Shown: positions 11,816 to 23,780 of the stretch, in pieces
Numbering within the stretch: position 1 is the stretch's first letter
Layout of the letters: the number at the start of each line of letters is the position of its first letter
Assembly: GCA_973895155.1 (NCBI GenBank)
Contig: OZ316891.1
Location: forward strand, 4,092,001-4,156,000
Length of the DNA: 64,000 nt
From: Marsupella aquatica
Taxonomy: Eukaryota > Marchantiophyta
Direction of reading: 5' to 3'
The notes under the pieces: model-generated
Database searches by the model: none
Told to the model about the DNA's origin: nothing
What the model saw: the letters and a program-made list of their open reading frames with translations, nothing else
Made by a program: the position numbers and the translations under genes

Positions 11816-12462
11816 TTGTCTGTCCGTCGACCTTGTTTCTCTGAAGCTATCATTGCAATCTGTCATTTTAATTACACTTTTCATCTCTCTCACAACTCGT
11901 CTCAAGATTCATTCTCACCCTCCAACCTTTTGTCTAGTACAAGGCATCACACTGTACGTAGTTTCGTGTACATTTCAGTCTGCTGTGAGTTCTTGTTTTT
12001 CAGTCTCTTACTACTAAACATCCTACCAACACCTACGTACTGTCAACTTATCACTCCAGACAGAAGCAACTTCACTCTTATCTATAATATATCACATCCC
12101 ATTAGATGTACGATGTTTTCCAAAGATATCCCATCCGCTTATGAACCTTGGTTAACGAAGTCCTGGCAACACTGTTAGTTTCTCGAGATGAGAACGAGAG
12201 AAGTTGTGTGCTTGATTGACAATATCGGCACTGCTGCAGATGTTGTGGCACCCGATGTGAATGTAGTCAAGCCGACCAGACCGTGACCTGTGATGTAATC
12301 CGAGCTCTTAGAACATCCCTTGAAAATTTGTACAATTTGCCACCAGTAGTAGCACCTCCAAATCCATGCAGCTACAATTCATGCTGTGGACGTTTCTTTG
12401 AACTGTGGAAGGATTTGACATCCTTTCTACCAACTGTAGATACAACTCTGCTTCATCTATAA
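11816..12462 (+). CDS. Weak candidate exons with Cys-rich C-terminal frame
   Basis: A 120-codon frame (11816-12178) is followed by an open stretch at 12220-12462 that has no ATG. The second reads like a protein end: RCCGTRCECSQADQTVTCDV near 12238-12294, then NPCSYNSCCGRFFELWKDLT, then a TAA. The C-x-C...TVTC spacing resembles Cys caps of extracellular domains such as LRRNT, but no Leu-rich repeats follow. An acceptor-like GCTGCAG lies at 12233-12239. No confident family. Confidence 0.22.
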
Positions 12463-12973
12463 CCCTTGACAGAGGAGGTTGGTTTTAGGGCCTCTATTAA
12501 AAATGCCCCTGACCAAAGGGGTTTGGTCACAAAAGCTGAACTACTCTTTATAATTTGTGACTGATTAGTTATTGTCACCAATACATGAATGTTTCATTAG
12601 TATAGTGATCACTCTCGTGAGGGGGAGGTCTCAGGTTCAAAACTCGGGTCCTGAAATGCTTTGACCCAAATTTGACTCGCAACAGTACAAAAACATGATA
12701 AGTTGGGGTTGCATTTAAATTTGAGAAAAATTAATAAATACAAGGAAAAGATAATTCATTATAATATGATACCTCAAAATAATATAAGTTTGAAATAGAA
12801 TTCATACATGTAATTTTTATTTGATAAGAGAAAAAAATGTATCAAAACCTAAATGTATCTAAAAGACTAACCTAAATTAACCCTAAATCGTCCACCACCT
12901 AATCTGAAATAAATCATAAAGAATTTAATCTTTTTCTCCTCTCATCGTCAACCTTTCATTGATGTATATACAA
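12463..12973. other. AT-rich intergenic with one SINE-like head
   Basis: No coding frame of note. It holds the tRNA-like SINE head described separately; the rest is A/T-rich unique sequence. Confidence 0.5.
12590..12660 (+). mobile_element. tRNA-like SINE head (candidate)
   Basis: TTAGTATAGTGATC at 12597-12610 resembles the A box of tRNA-Asp-like sequences, and GGTTCAAAACTCG at 12634-12646 resembles a B box. No complete cloverleaf forms. A tRNA-derived SINE head is the simplest reading; the 3' end and target duplication are not visible. Confidence 0.33.
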
Positions 12974-13111
12974 ACCATCATCTGAAGGATGAACACGCTT
13001 GTCGGCAAAATATTTCTCAAGCAACAAGCATTGTATGCATCGACCACCATCTAAAGGATGAACACGCTCGCAGGCAAAATACTTCTCAAGCAACAAGCAT
13101 TGTATGCATCG
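12974..13111. repeat. 69-bp tandem duplication, in frame on minus strand
   Basis: Units 12974-13042 and 13043-13111 are about 90% identical. The period is a multiple of three, and a minus-strand frame over it (13159-12956) repeats CIQCLLLEKYFA twice. No protein family is recognised, so the open frame may only reflect the duplication. Confidence 0.85.
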
Positions 13112-14681
13112 AGAACACTCCATCGATGACAACACAAAGCCAAAGTATATCTCCAACAAAAAGGAGTTGCATCCAAATGTCGGGCCAAATGTACTAGATT
13201 AAGTGACTATAGGCAGGTCTGTAGCAAATGACTAGGTCATTGCTACCACCGGCTAGAGCAAACTCACACTAGTCCAAGAGAATACGATAGAAAGCTACCT
13301 ATGAACGACCCTACTGATCGAGCGCGTCCCTCCACGACCACCTAGGCAAATGGTAGGTTGCAAGCAACGCTTATGGCGCCGCTTGCCCCAGCAAATGCCT
13401 ATGAGGTCGCTTTGGCCAAAAAAGGCAAAAGAATAAGCAATGAGAGGAGAAGAGAAGAGAATGCGGAGAATGAACTGAGAGACTCTCCTTTTTATGCTAA
13501 TCATCTCTAAGTTCCTAATTAATGTCATACCTAATTTCATTAGCGACTAATTAATATCATACCTAACCTAATTAAAAGCACACCCACCCATTCTTCTAGA
13601 ATTACTCAAATAAAAATCTATATCTATGTTGAAAAATGAGTGAGAAGTCCACAAAAGGAATAAAAACACATTTTTTGTTTTGATGTTAACCCCCCTCTTG
13701 CAAGAAAAAGGAAAGATTTATAAAACCTGAAATCTCTCCATTATTTGTCTTTATTGTTCCTCCCCTTAAAAGACCCTTAAACCATCCATCGCTCCCCACT
13801 TCTAAGATAGAATAGGGGTTAGCTTGTTCGCTACACTCAACTAGTGTCTGCCCCCTCTAGCAAGAAAAAAATATAAACAAAGACCATTTTGAAAATCTCT
13901 CCCTTAAATACCCTTAAACCTCTCAGCAATTAAAGAAAAAATTCTTTAAACCCTTATTATTTCTCCCCTTAAAGTAATCCTCCATCCCGGCCAAAAAATA
14001 AAAATGTCTCTTTTTGTCTTTTTGATTTTCCCATTCTTTAAAATACCCTTGATTCTCTATCTGTTTTAATTCTCAAAGAAAATAAAATAATGAGATCAAC
14101 CATAGGGCATGCTCCTGACTCATCGTTTTTTCTAAAAAAAAGAAGCCCCTTTAAAAATCTTTTCGAGGTGACCAATTTCACCCAAAAACAGTAAGGAAGC
14201 CCTTTTAAGAGTCGTACCTTTTCAAGGTGACTTTGGTCCCAAAGGGAGATATATAAAAGCATTAAGAAATTTTGATAACTAAAAGACAAAGACATTAAAT
14301 GGTGAGAGAATCAAGTACACATGTACATTGAGGGGGGAACATTTAATGTACTTTCATTTGTGTTGAATACAATATACTCTGTGTACTCCAATTTGTCTTG
14401 ATCTTGAGTACTCCATACAAACTAAAGGGTGTTAGAATGAGTATATTGTGACTAAAGTATATTTGTGTGCCTCTATACGTATGTGGAGAAAGCATATGTG
14501 GAGAAAACGTATGCGAAGAAAAGTATGCGAAGAAAAAAAAATTTGGAGCCATTTTGGGCTCCCACCACAGCCAAAAATAACATCTTTGCATTAAAAGCTC
14601 AAACTTTAATGCATGGCTCAAGTTGCAGCCAGCGCGGCCTGCTGCAACTTGAATCAAACATAGCTTAAATAATATAACTTG
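13112..14681. other. Intergenic, C/T-rich duplicated segment
   Basis: No recognised gene. At about 13680-13930 a pyrimidine-rich segment occurs twice as a diverged direct repeat, with blocks CCCCTCTTGCAAGAAAAAG and CCCCCTCTAGCAAGAAAAA, each followed by ATCTCTCC and ACCCTTAAACC. Short repeats TATGTGGAGAAA and TATGCGAAGAAA occur near 14480-14535. Confidence 0.5.
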
Positions 14682-15149
14682 TCACATGCTTGCATCACAA
14701 AAGCGCTTGCAAAAGTGTGCACATTGTGACCAGGTTTGATGCATCTTGGTGTTGGGTTCAATAAGTGTCAAAAGTGTAGTATGCTGTGGTTTTAAGGAAT
14801 CTCTAGACCGATAGAGTCTACCAGGTAATTCTTTCATTACCATGATCATGGGTAGAGTTTGCACCAAAACTTGAGAGCCAAGACCATAGATGACAGTGAT
14901 GGTTTGAGGGCCTGTGTTGTTGTAGCCCAAGGACTTGAGGGTGGCACATGTAACCTTTGCACATGGATTCCTGAAAAAGCTTGAGAGTGCTTCAATCATT
15001 TGTGCATGCATATGACTGAGAATGCCAACCACGCTGCAACTGTCTCCAACCCGTTTGAGCACCCATAATATGTTGTTCTTACCACCCTTTATTGGTCCTT
15101 TGGGAGCACCAGAACATGAAACCATCCCATTGGAGATTCCAGTCTCCAA
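14682..15149 (-). CDS. Hypothetical ORF, 155 codons
   Basis: An ATG-initiated minus-strand frame of 155 codons in otherwise AT-rich DNA. It reads in part like protein (KGGKNNILWVLKRVGDS, TCATLKSLGYNNTGPQTIT) but has no motif I recognise. Short blocks (TGAGGGTGGCACATG, AAAGCTTGAGA) recur at 15430-15475, so it may sit in a degraded repeat. Confidence 0.2.
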   Translation of the reverse strand: METGISNGMVSCSGAPKGPIKGGKNNILWVLKRVGDSCSVVGILSHMHAQMIEALSSFFRNPCAKVTCATLKSLGYNNTGPQTITVIYGLGSQVLVQTLPMIMVMKELPGRLYRSRDSLKPQHTTLLTLIEPNTKMHQTWSQCAHFCKRFCDASM

Positions 15150-16410
15150 GTGTTTGGACCCTACGGGGAGGATCTAAAGACTGAATTGAGTTTAGTCATT
15201 GAAATTGAAAATCTGGCTGGGAACTTTTCCAAAATGTTACAAAACTAGGCAAGCATTACATAAGGAATCATACAAATGTAAACATTCAAGTGCTGAATTT
15301 TGGGCTTTAGTTCACTTGGAGCATGTAGAGATGTAAATGATAGGGTTAAGATTGCCCAAAATATTTTGGCAATAGACCATGATCACCCATAAGAGAGGAT
15401 GAGTAAGACCAGGAATCTCTAAAATCGGAGGAACTGAGGGTGGCACATGGAACCTGAGAACAATAAAGCTTGAGATGGCACTGGAAATACCCTGCAACTG
15501 GATTGAGATTGAGATTCAACCTTGCACAACACCAGTGTACAAACCTGTTTTGGAGTATTTTTTTTAGATTCTAATGCAAAGCCAGGAACCCGGCCAGGAA
15601 GTTTGCTTCAGATTTCATTTTTTCACTTTACATACCAAAGGTTTTCATGCAAATTCTACAAAGGAATTCAGAAAGGAACCCAACCTTGCTTAACCAGGCA
15701 TAACTTGTGGCTTTTCTTGGCTAAAAGTGGCACAAAAAGTCAGCACCAAGGGAAATATTTACTTGAAAACCTTGTTGGCACCCAAATAGATGTAAATTAT
15801 TTTTCAAAAGAAGCACCAACACAAACAAAAATCATGAGTTTAGGGATAGGTCTAAGGTTTGTAAACACCCAGATGCCAGTATTTACATCTAATGTAAGCA
15901 TATCAATATGATTACCATATTTCTCAAATATGCATAAATGCTTTCAACTAGGTTTCGCAAAAGCTAATCATATAAAAAATCCCTATATGTGCTGTGCGTT
16001 GTACAGAAGATGATGAGGCAAGACAAAGAACTGCACAGGCAGCAAGGAAATAGTTGACATTGTAAGTTTTGTTACTGCAATGTTGTTGTCCCTATTAATG
16101 TTGTCAATGCCCATGGTTGCACAATTTTGTTGTTTTGGCCAAGGTGTCATTACAGCCATGCAGTCAATGCCCGTGTTTTGCACAATTGGTTTTGGGCCGA
16201 GGTTTTTGTGACTGTCATATGTATTATTTTGCAACTATGTTGTTGTAGCATATTAAAGTGATGAAGGCAAGTGCAAGACAGAGAGGCTGGGGAGAGGGAT
16301 GATGAGGGTGGGGGTGGGTTGGAGGTTACATCCTCAGGATTGGACCATAGCTTGGGAGACAAAGCCATTCCCTAAACTCATAAAACCATCATTCCTCACT
16401 GGGCCAGGTG
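15150..16410. other. Intergenic, diverged direct repeat
   Basis: A 129-codon plus-strand frame at 15522-15911 matches nothing I know. At 16100-16220 a roughly 57-bp unit with GTCAATGCCC and TGCACAATT blocks occurs twice. Confidence 0.5.
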
Positions 16411-16415
16411 TTACT

Positions 16416-16723
16416 TGTGGGGAGAAATCAGATCAGGAAAAACACTCCAAACATACACGTGCTCAATAGTTACGTGGTTCGCCTCAAGGTTGGCTACGTC
16501 CACGGGAAGACCAAGCTTTATTAACGGTTATGTGTCTACTCAAGCATCACCATAGCTCTCATCTCTTGCTATATCACTGTGTTCTCTCTTGAGAACTCTC
16601 TTGTGTGTTCTCTCACCACATAGAAGTTGAAGAGATAAGGACCAATCTCTTCAACTAGGGTTTACTCTAACCCTAGTTAACATACTAACCATAGTTCAAC
16701 CCAAGACTGAGTTAACCTCTACA
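16416..16723 (-). repeat. 3' LTR of the copia element
   Basis: 308 bp. It differs from the 5' LTR by two C/T substitutions, both at CpG in the 16460-16480 part, by lack of a 16-bp duplication and by two single-base indels. Confidence 0.95.
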
Positions 16724-16734
16724 AACTCCCCCTT
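16724..16734 (-). other. Polypurine tract
   Basis: On the minus strand AAGGGGGAGTT abuts the 3' LTR, the expected plus-strand primer site. Confidence 0.8.
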
Positions 16735-16916
16735 GACTCACGTCTTGGGAGGGTTCATAACATTGTCTTTTCCTTACGAGTTCCTCCGTGGGAAGTTCAA
16801 GACAGTAGGGCCAAAAGACCCTCCCCCTAATGCAAGGGTTAACTAGAACTAAGCCGTAGCCGATAAGCCATCGGATGGAGTACTCATATAGAGACATTTC
16901 TTGGTTAACTCTATAT

Positions 16917-19900
16917 TTACAATATTTGTAAATAATTACAATGCCTTGAAAAACTATTGGAGTCTAATACTTTGGTAAAAGCATCCGTTGGATTAAGCTT
17001 TCCATCAATCTTGACAAGCTCAAACTCATCATCCGATAATGCCTGTCGGATGAAATGATAGCGGACATCAATGTGCTTTACCCTGCCATCCATCACCTGA
17101 TTCTTGGTAGTGTAAATTGCACTTTGACTGTCACAATGAAGATAGACACAATCTTGTGATAAGCCCATCTCCGTGACAAACTTTTTCAACCAAATGGTCT
17201 CTGATGCTGCTTCTGCTGCCGCTACATACTCGGTATCCATAGTAGACTTTGCAACACACTTTTGGAGAGTAGACTTCCAACTAATGCATCCACCAGCAAG
17301 TGTAAATACATATCCAGTTGTCGATCTCATCTTATCCAGATCACCTGCGTAGTCTGCATCCACATAACCTTGAAGCACTTTCATATTGTTTGAATTTGCA
17401 TCAAACAATAAACCCTTCTTAGTGGAACCTCTGATGTAGCGCAAATCCATTTCACTGCTTCCCAATGAACTTTTCCTGGATTTGCCATGTATCTGCTTAC
17501 CTTGCTAATGGCATAAGCTATGTCTGGTCGGGTGCATACCATGAAATACATTAAACTACCCACAGCACTTTCATAAGGAACTTTGGACATCAAACTTTTT
17601 TCTGTCGCATTCGATGGACAAAATGCTGCAGAAATATTGAAATGCCTTGCCAAAGGAACACTCACAGCCTTAGCATCTCCCATGTTGAATTTTGAGAGTA
17701 CCTTCTCTGCATATCTTTTATGTGTTAGCCAAAGTTTGGCTTTGTTAACATCCCTGACAATCTCCATGCCTAGGATCCTCTTGGCTGTGCCCAAATCCTT
17801 CATCTTAAACTCAGAACTGAGTTGGGCCTTAAGCTTATCAACTTTGCCCCTATCCTGTGCTGCAATGAGCATGTCATCCACATAAAGTACAAGGATGACA
17901 AGCTTAAAACCTGTGTTGTTCACACGCCTGATGTAAACACATGGATCGTACACGCTTCGCACAAATCCAAGCGATTTCAAAAATTCATCAAAACGCTTGT
18001 TCCACTGCCTTGGGCTCTGCTTTAATCCATACAAGGATTTTAGCAACCTGCATACCAAATTTTCCTTGCCCTTTTGCACAAAACCCTCTGGTTGCCTCAT
18101 GTAAATCACCTCATCCAACGATCCATATAAGAATGTCATGACAACATCCATTTGATCTAAAACCAGATCAAATAAAACTACAAGAGCACATAGCAAACGT
18201 ATTGTTGAATACTTTGCTACAGGTGAAAAAACCTCATTGTAGTCTATACCTTTCTGTTGAGTAAAACCCTTGGCTACCAACCAAGCCTTAAATATCTTCT
18301 CAGCATCCTCCGTGGGTCCATCTTTCTTCCTATACACCCACTTGCTGTCAACAGCCTGCTTGTCACTAGATAGACTTGTGAGTTCCCAAGTCTTGTTATC
18401 ATGAAGTGATTTCATTTCCATGCGCATCGCCGCCTGCCACTATTGCTTCTCCGTAGAAGCTAGGACCTCTCAAAATGAGGATGGATCTCCATCTTCTGTC
18501 ACCAATGCATCAATAGATTTTTCATCCAAATCCACTTGATCAGAAGGAAGCCAAGTTCCATACCTTTCCCGGGCTTGACGTTTACGAGTTCCTCTTCGCA
18601 CTGAAGACTCTGGCTGATCTGATTGTAGTGTGCTTTGCCTTATAGTAGTGTCAACATATTCTTCATTTGACACATCCTCTCCTCTTAAATCCTCTAGAGG
18701 AGGAGATTGCACTTTGTTAGTAGTAGGGAATTGATCTATCTCCCCCTTCTTCAATGATTTGTCTTCATTGAAGGATACATCCCGACTAACAAGTAACTTG
18801 TAATCGACTGGATCTCACAATCGATATCCTTTAACGTCACGCTAATAACCAAGAAAAATGCATTTTTGGGCTCGAGGATCTAGCTTAGTCCTATTGTTGC
18901 TAGGAACATGTGCATATGCTTCACAACCAAAAACTCTAAGCTTTGAATAATCAGCAGGTCGATTGTGCCATAGCTCAAAGGGGGTTTTGTAAGTAATTTC
19001 TCGACTAGGAGAGAGATTTACTAGATAAGCAGCTATGTTGACAGCTTCCACCCAAAATATTTGTGGCAATTTAGAGTGGCTCAACATGCTCCTTGTTCGC
19101 TCCAACAATGTGCGGTTGAGTCGCTCAGCAACACCATTTTGCTCAGGAGTGTACACAGTTGTGAGATGGTGAGTAATTCCCTTATTTGCACAATATGTGT
19201 TGAACTCGCTAGAGGTGTATTCACCACCATTATCTGATTGTAGATATCTCACATTCTTTGCAGTCTGTGTCTCAACTTGAGCTACCCATTGTTTGAAGAT
19301 GGAAAGCACTTCAAACTTATGGGCAATGAAATAAATCCAAACAAACCTTGAGTAATCATCGATAAATGATACATAATATTGTTTGCCTGAATGTGAGGAA
19401 ACCGGAGCAGGACCCCACACATTGGAATGAATATACTCAAGTACAACTTTAGAATGATGAATGGCAGTCAAAAATGGAGTTCTTGTTTTCTTGCCGATAA
19501 TGCAATGATCACAAAAACTCAACTTGCATGCTTGCAATCCTGGTAGGAGATGTTGCTTGTGTAGGATTTCCAAACTTTTTTCACTCATGTGACCAAGCCG
19601 AGCATGCCATAAATTGATTTTCTCCTCCTGAGATGTGACCAAATTGACTTCGACAAGAAGGGTGGTGCCTTCCAAGACATAGATGTTTCTTTTCCTCTTG
19701 CCAATAAGAACTTCATTTGATCTATGCGTGACTGTTAACACCCCATCAGTTGCACTCCATTGATAACCCTTCGCATCCAAGTAGCCAAGAGAAATCAAAT
19801 TCTTACACATTTCTGGAATGTGTCTGACATTTGATAGAGTACAGTACTTGCCACCGGGTAGTTGAATCTTTACGGATCCAATCCCTAAAACTTTGCAAGA

Positions 19901-20950
19901 ATGATTATTTCTCATCAAAACAAATCCGTTGATAGGAGTGTAGGATGAGAAAAGTTTACGCATATAGCACATGTGATACGAGCAAGCAGAATCCAAGATC
20001 CATTGAAAATCCTCAACTTGGGAAGTGGTACACAATGAAAATCCTTCACTATCCTCTTTTCAAACAACTACTTGGGCGGAAGAACCGGCAACTTCCTTGA
20101 ATGTGTCTTTGACGCGACAATCCTTCTTCATGTGGCCCACTTTGTCACACTTCCAACACTTTATCTCACGAGTAGACTTGGATGGTGATTTGGATTGAGA
20201 TCTTGATCTGGATCTAAACCTTCTCCTACCAAAAGATCGGTCGTGGAACCTTCCTCGCTCCATGGGAAGTGGGTTAAACCTTTTGTTTTCATGAGATGGC
20301 TCCCTTGATTTGCCTCTTTCTACCAACAGTGCTGTTGATGATGAGGTTGAGGTAGGATGAGCTGAAGAAACCAGCTTAGACTGCATGTCATCGGTCAACA
20401 GGGCACTCACCACATCATTGTAGGATATAGTTGTCTTATCACGGAATAGAAGAACTCGAGACAAAGATTGGTACGAAGGTGGTAGTGAGCTCAAGAGTTG
20501 TAAGGCTTTCTTTTCTTCACTCAAATGCTCCTCCAAATTCTCTAGGTCAACCACAAGATCATTGAACTGATCGATATGATCTTGAATCTTGACTCCATCA
20601 GCCATTTTGAATTGCATGAGCTTCAGGCTTGCATACATTCAGTTTGACATCTCCTTCTTGTAGTACTTGTTGCGCAATGCTTGAAACAAGTCCGTCACCG
20701 TTGGTGTTGCTTTTTCCTCGAACTGCTTCTTCACATTGTTTTTCAAGTACATGCCAACAATACTTACCGCTTGATCCTGGAGATCATGCCAATCATCATC
20801 TTCCATCTCCTTGGGTTGAGATCTTAGTACCTTGCCTAGGCCCATCGCCCTAAGTGCATCTCTCACGTTACGTTCCCACATTGTATAGTCCATCCGACCA
20901 TCAAATTTTTCCACCTCAAACCTTTGACCTCCAATCCTAGTAGTTGCCAT
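16917..20950 (-). pseudogene. copia gag-pol, disrupted
   Basis: The start at 20950 gives MATTRIGGQRFEVEKFDG, a gag N-terminus. A CCHC zinc knuckle (CWKCDKVGHMKKDC) lies near 20160-20120. The protease motif WILDSACSYHMC is near 20000. Integrase shows the HHCC region (LWHARLGH, CDHC), QSDNGGEY and GVAERLNRT. Reverse transcriptase shows LYGLKQSPRQW and YVDDMLIA. RNase H shows GYVDADYAGD and AKSTMDTEY, ending at 16917. In-frame stops are at 20639-20641 (TGA), 20060-20062 (TGA), 18842-18844 (TAG), 18815-18817 (TGA), 18470-18472 (TGA) and 18440-18442 (TAG). A 1-nt frameshift lies near 17445 between reverse transcriptase and RNase H. The integrase position usually Asp before VWGP is Asn (HSNVWGP), which would remove one catalytic residue. 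Confidence 0.93.
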
Positions 20951-22095
20951 CGCTGGAATGCCAAATGTAGTGTGGAGTCGCCTTCCGAAAAGAAATAAAC
21001 GTCGAATGCTCAGATGTGGGGTGTGAAAATAAGGCCAAAATTGAAAGTTGGTGAATTTTGAAACTGATCACTCCTATGTGTAGCCCACAAGGTAACACTC
21101 CGAATTCTGAAAACGGTTTGTCAAATGGACTCTTGAGTGCCGAGAATTTTTACTCCGATCGGAGGGGGGTAAAAGATGAAATAATTACCCCTCGAGGGAA
21201 TCTCTTATGCCAAAGATTCCACTAGTATACTTTTTCAGAATTGAACGCACCAATACTTGCCTAGCTTCCCCAAGTACGCCTCTCCAAAAGTTGAAGTTGA
21301 TCCGATTTTATTTGCCGCTCAGAATCTTTGACCTTCGGTAAAAATTTAAACATCTGGAAAAGAATCTTTTTGGGAAATTTTGTCCGCCCTTGTATAGCTC
21401 CTGTGGGGGAATTCACAGGGGGCACTTCCCCCTGCCAGAGCCCTAAAAGGCCTCCTCGAAGTTTTCGACCTCCTCGCGCACCCGCGGAAGTCGCAACTAC
21501 TCGCGGCAGAAAGTACCCCTCGGCGGATTCACTCAAATTCCCGTCTTAGTTTTTGACGAAATCCAATTCTGATTTCAGATTCAGAAACTAGACTTCGAGG
21601 GCATCAAGATTGATATAACGAACTCGCAAAACGGTGGAGTAATGAGGGAGAAACAATTCGGTGAAAGTGACTGATATTAAGTTATCCGCCATAGCCAAAA
21701 TTTTGAGCTCAAAAAACGAGAATTGAAATTAAGATTGCTTCTCAACCGTTTGACGGAATTCAACGATGTTGATATCGAAATGTCTAGAAAGACAAGGCGC
21801 TCAAGCGTATCTCAGTTTCAAGTCCCGATAGAACAATCAAAAAGACTGATCTGAGAAATTGACCTTATCTCTTGCCCGATAACGTAAATTGAAAATCGTC
21901 ACTTACAATTGTTTTCGTTTCTGACCTCAGGCCTTCATTGCTTCACTGAAATGAGCCTCTGGTTGTGTGCTCCACACTTGTGAGAAGATTGAGTCCGATC
22001 TTTTTTCAATAGCTCCGCTTCGAAGAGGCAATCATCCGCTGTTCGCTTTGCTTGAAGCAAGTTCTATGGAGTTCCTAATCGACTGAAAAACCTGA
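20951..22095 (-). other. Long untranslated leader of the copia element
   Basis: About 1.15 kb between the primer binding site and the gag start. Several short frames occur, including a 91-codon one at 21536-21261, but none resembles a retroelement protein. A leader this long is unusual for a copia element, though packaging and translation signals lie in this position. Confidence 0.6.
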
Positions 22096-22107
22096 GCTCT
22101 GATACCA
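22096..22107 (-). other. Primer binding site, initiator tRNA-Met
   Basis: On the minus strand TGGTATCAGAGC is complementary to the 3' end of plant initiator tRNA-Met. It lies 2 nt inside the 5' LTR, as is usual for plant copia elements. Confidence 0.92.
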
Positions 22108-22109
22108 AT

Positions 22110-22435
22110 TGTGGGGAGAAATCAGATCAGGAAAAACACTCCAAACATACATGTGCTCAATAGTTATGTGGTTCGCCTCAAGGTTGGCTACGTCCACGGG
22201 AAGACCAAGCTTTATTAACGGTTATGTGTCTACTCAAGCATCACCATAGCTCTCATCTCTTCAAGCTCTCATCTCTTGCTATATCACTGTGTTCTCTCTT
22301 GAGAACTCTCTTGTGTGTTCTCTCACCACATAGAAGTTGAAGAGATAAGGACCAATCTCTTCAACTAGGGTTTAACTCTAACCCCTAGTTAACATACTAA
22401 CCATAGTTCAACCCAAGACTGAGTTAACCTCTACA
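22110..22435 (-). repeat. 5' LTR of the copia element
   Basis: 326 bp, a partner of the LTR at 16416-16723. It carries an internal 16-bp tandem duplication (TCAAGCTCTCATCTCT) near 22257-22280. Confidence 0.95.
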
Positions 22436-22440
22436 TTACC

Positions 22441-23780
22441 AACAGCCAAGGATCCACCTGCAAACATATGGGAACAAGTGGTTTATAATTTCTTTATAAT
22501 TGTTTTTATAATAAAACAGCCTCCCAATCCTCCCACAAAAAATCAGATATCCATGTCTCTTAATATAAAATTGGCATGTGCGACGGAATGTGCAGCTTGG
22601 GGTATGGAATCTAGATGTCACTATGGGAGTGGTCGGTGAGGAGTGTGAAGAATTGTGACTAAATTAATCCAATTTCAACAAAAGGGAAAAGAGAGGTCGA
22701 TTGAAAGACAAACTGGGGATAACTTAGGCAATGAGCAGAAAACGAATAGAAGGCATTGTGTTAATCTCTCCTTTACTTAATGAGTGACAGTATCCACATT
22801 GAGCCAAAGAATATAGTAAAGCATGTAGGGTAACCCATGGTCCCAAGGGGATTACTTATCATGGGGTGCAATTCCTAGGAAGGTGAACCTGAGTGGCCAT
22901 GGATTAACAAGCATAAGCCCCGAGTAGATTTTATTACTATTTCTGAGTGACCTGAATTTATGCTTGAAATTGGATAAATCTCTTTGCAAGCTAGCCAAGG
23001 GGGCCAAAGTCTCGTTGGGGTAAATGGCTAATAACCACCCATAGAAATACAAAGGAGCATCTGCTCCTGACTCTAGGTTTAATGTGGCTTGGTCCCAGCT
23101 GGGTGGCTCTTAGTTTTTATTCTAGTTCCAAGAGTTTCTTTATAGTTGACCCATGATTTAGGATCTTGGTCTCTTTGATAGTTCATTTCTAGAATTTTTA
23201 CTTGTCCTTTCTGGTGGCTAGGAATTCGGCTGAGCATGACCTCTCTCTTAACTCTGTTTAGATATACTCACTTACAGGCTTTGGCCTCTTGTTGCCTTTC
23301 TGGGCCCCCTTCCCTTGGGTTTTCGTGGGGTTTTGTTTCCAAATAAAAAGAAATACAAAGGAAAAAATACACTGTGAGGGTTTACAAGGGTAGTGAGGGC
23401 AGAACGTGCCATCCTCAACTGGGCGTTCCAATGGGTGTGGATGTCCTTCTTACCTAGGGACACCACCCAAGGCACTGAGGGTGTCGCATGGAACCCTCTC
23501 ACCTGCAGGCAGGGCAGTGGATTCATGAGTCGGGGATTTGGGTCGTGCATGTGGAAATGAGACCCGTAACAGTCTGGAAGTCTCTCGAGCTCTCTTTCGA
23601 ATTCTTGACTGCTTGCATGAGGAGATGAGACCCACAACAGTCTGGAAGTCTCTGGATCTCTCTCCTCGAATTCTAGACACGTTCTTCTCGTCCTCTAGTC
23701 CAATTCTTGCATGACATTGCACATCGCAGAAGCAGATCTGTCTTAGACGTACACCAGCAGCCAGCAATCAATCTCGGGGC
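22441..23780. other. Intergenic with a direct duplication
   Basis: No recognised gene. A roughly 60-bp block starting at GAGACCC and containing AACAGTCTGGAAGTCTCT occurs at about 23558-23607 and again at 23626-23680. The start of a GC-richer stretch near 23.4 kb may mark the upstream region of the sHSP gene. Confidence 0.5.

Larger units (their letters stand above)
16416..22435 (-). mobile_element. Ty1/copia LTR retrotransposon, complete but defective
   Basis: A 6.0-kb element read on the minus strand. LTRs at 22110-22435 (5') and 16416-16723 (3') start TGTGGGGAGAAA and end CTACA, giving TG...CA termini. The flanks TTACT (16411-16415) and TTACC (22436-22440) look like a 5-bp target duplication with one change. 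Between the LTRs lie, in order on the minus strand, a primer binding site, a leader of about 1.15 kb, a gag-pol frame with gag, protease, integrase, reverse transcriptase and RNase H, then a polypurine tract. Integrase before reverse transcriptase defines the copia order. No env-like gene is present. The reading frame is broken at seven places, so this copy cannot act on its own. Confidence 0.95.

Noticed and set aside
17583-18141. Plus-strand frames across the copia reverse transcriptase
   Set aside because: Antisense shadows of the pol region.
21261-21549. Frames on both strands in the copia leader
   Set aside because: No retroelement protein motif and no conserved start; treated as leader.
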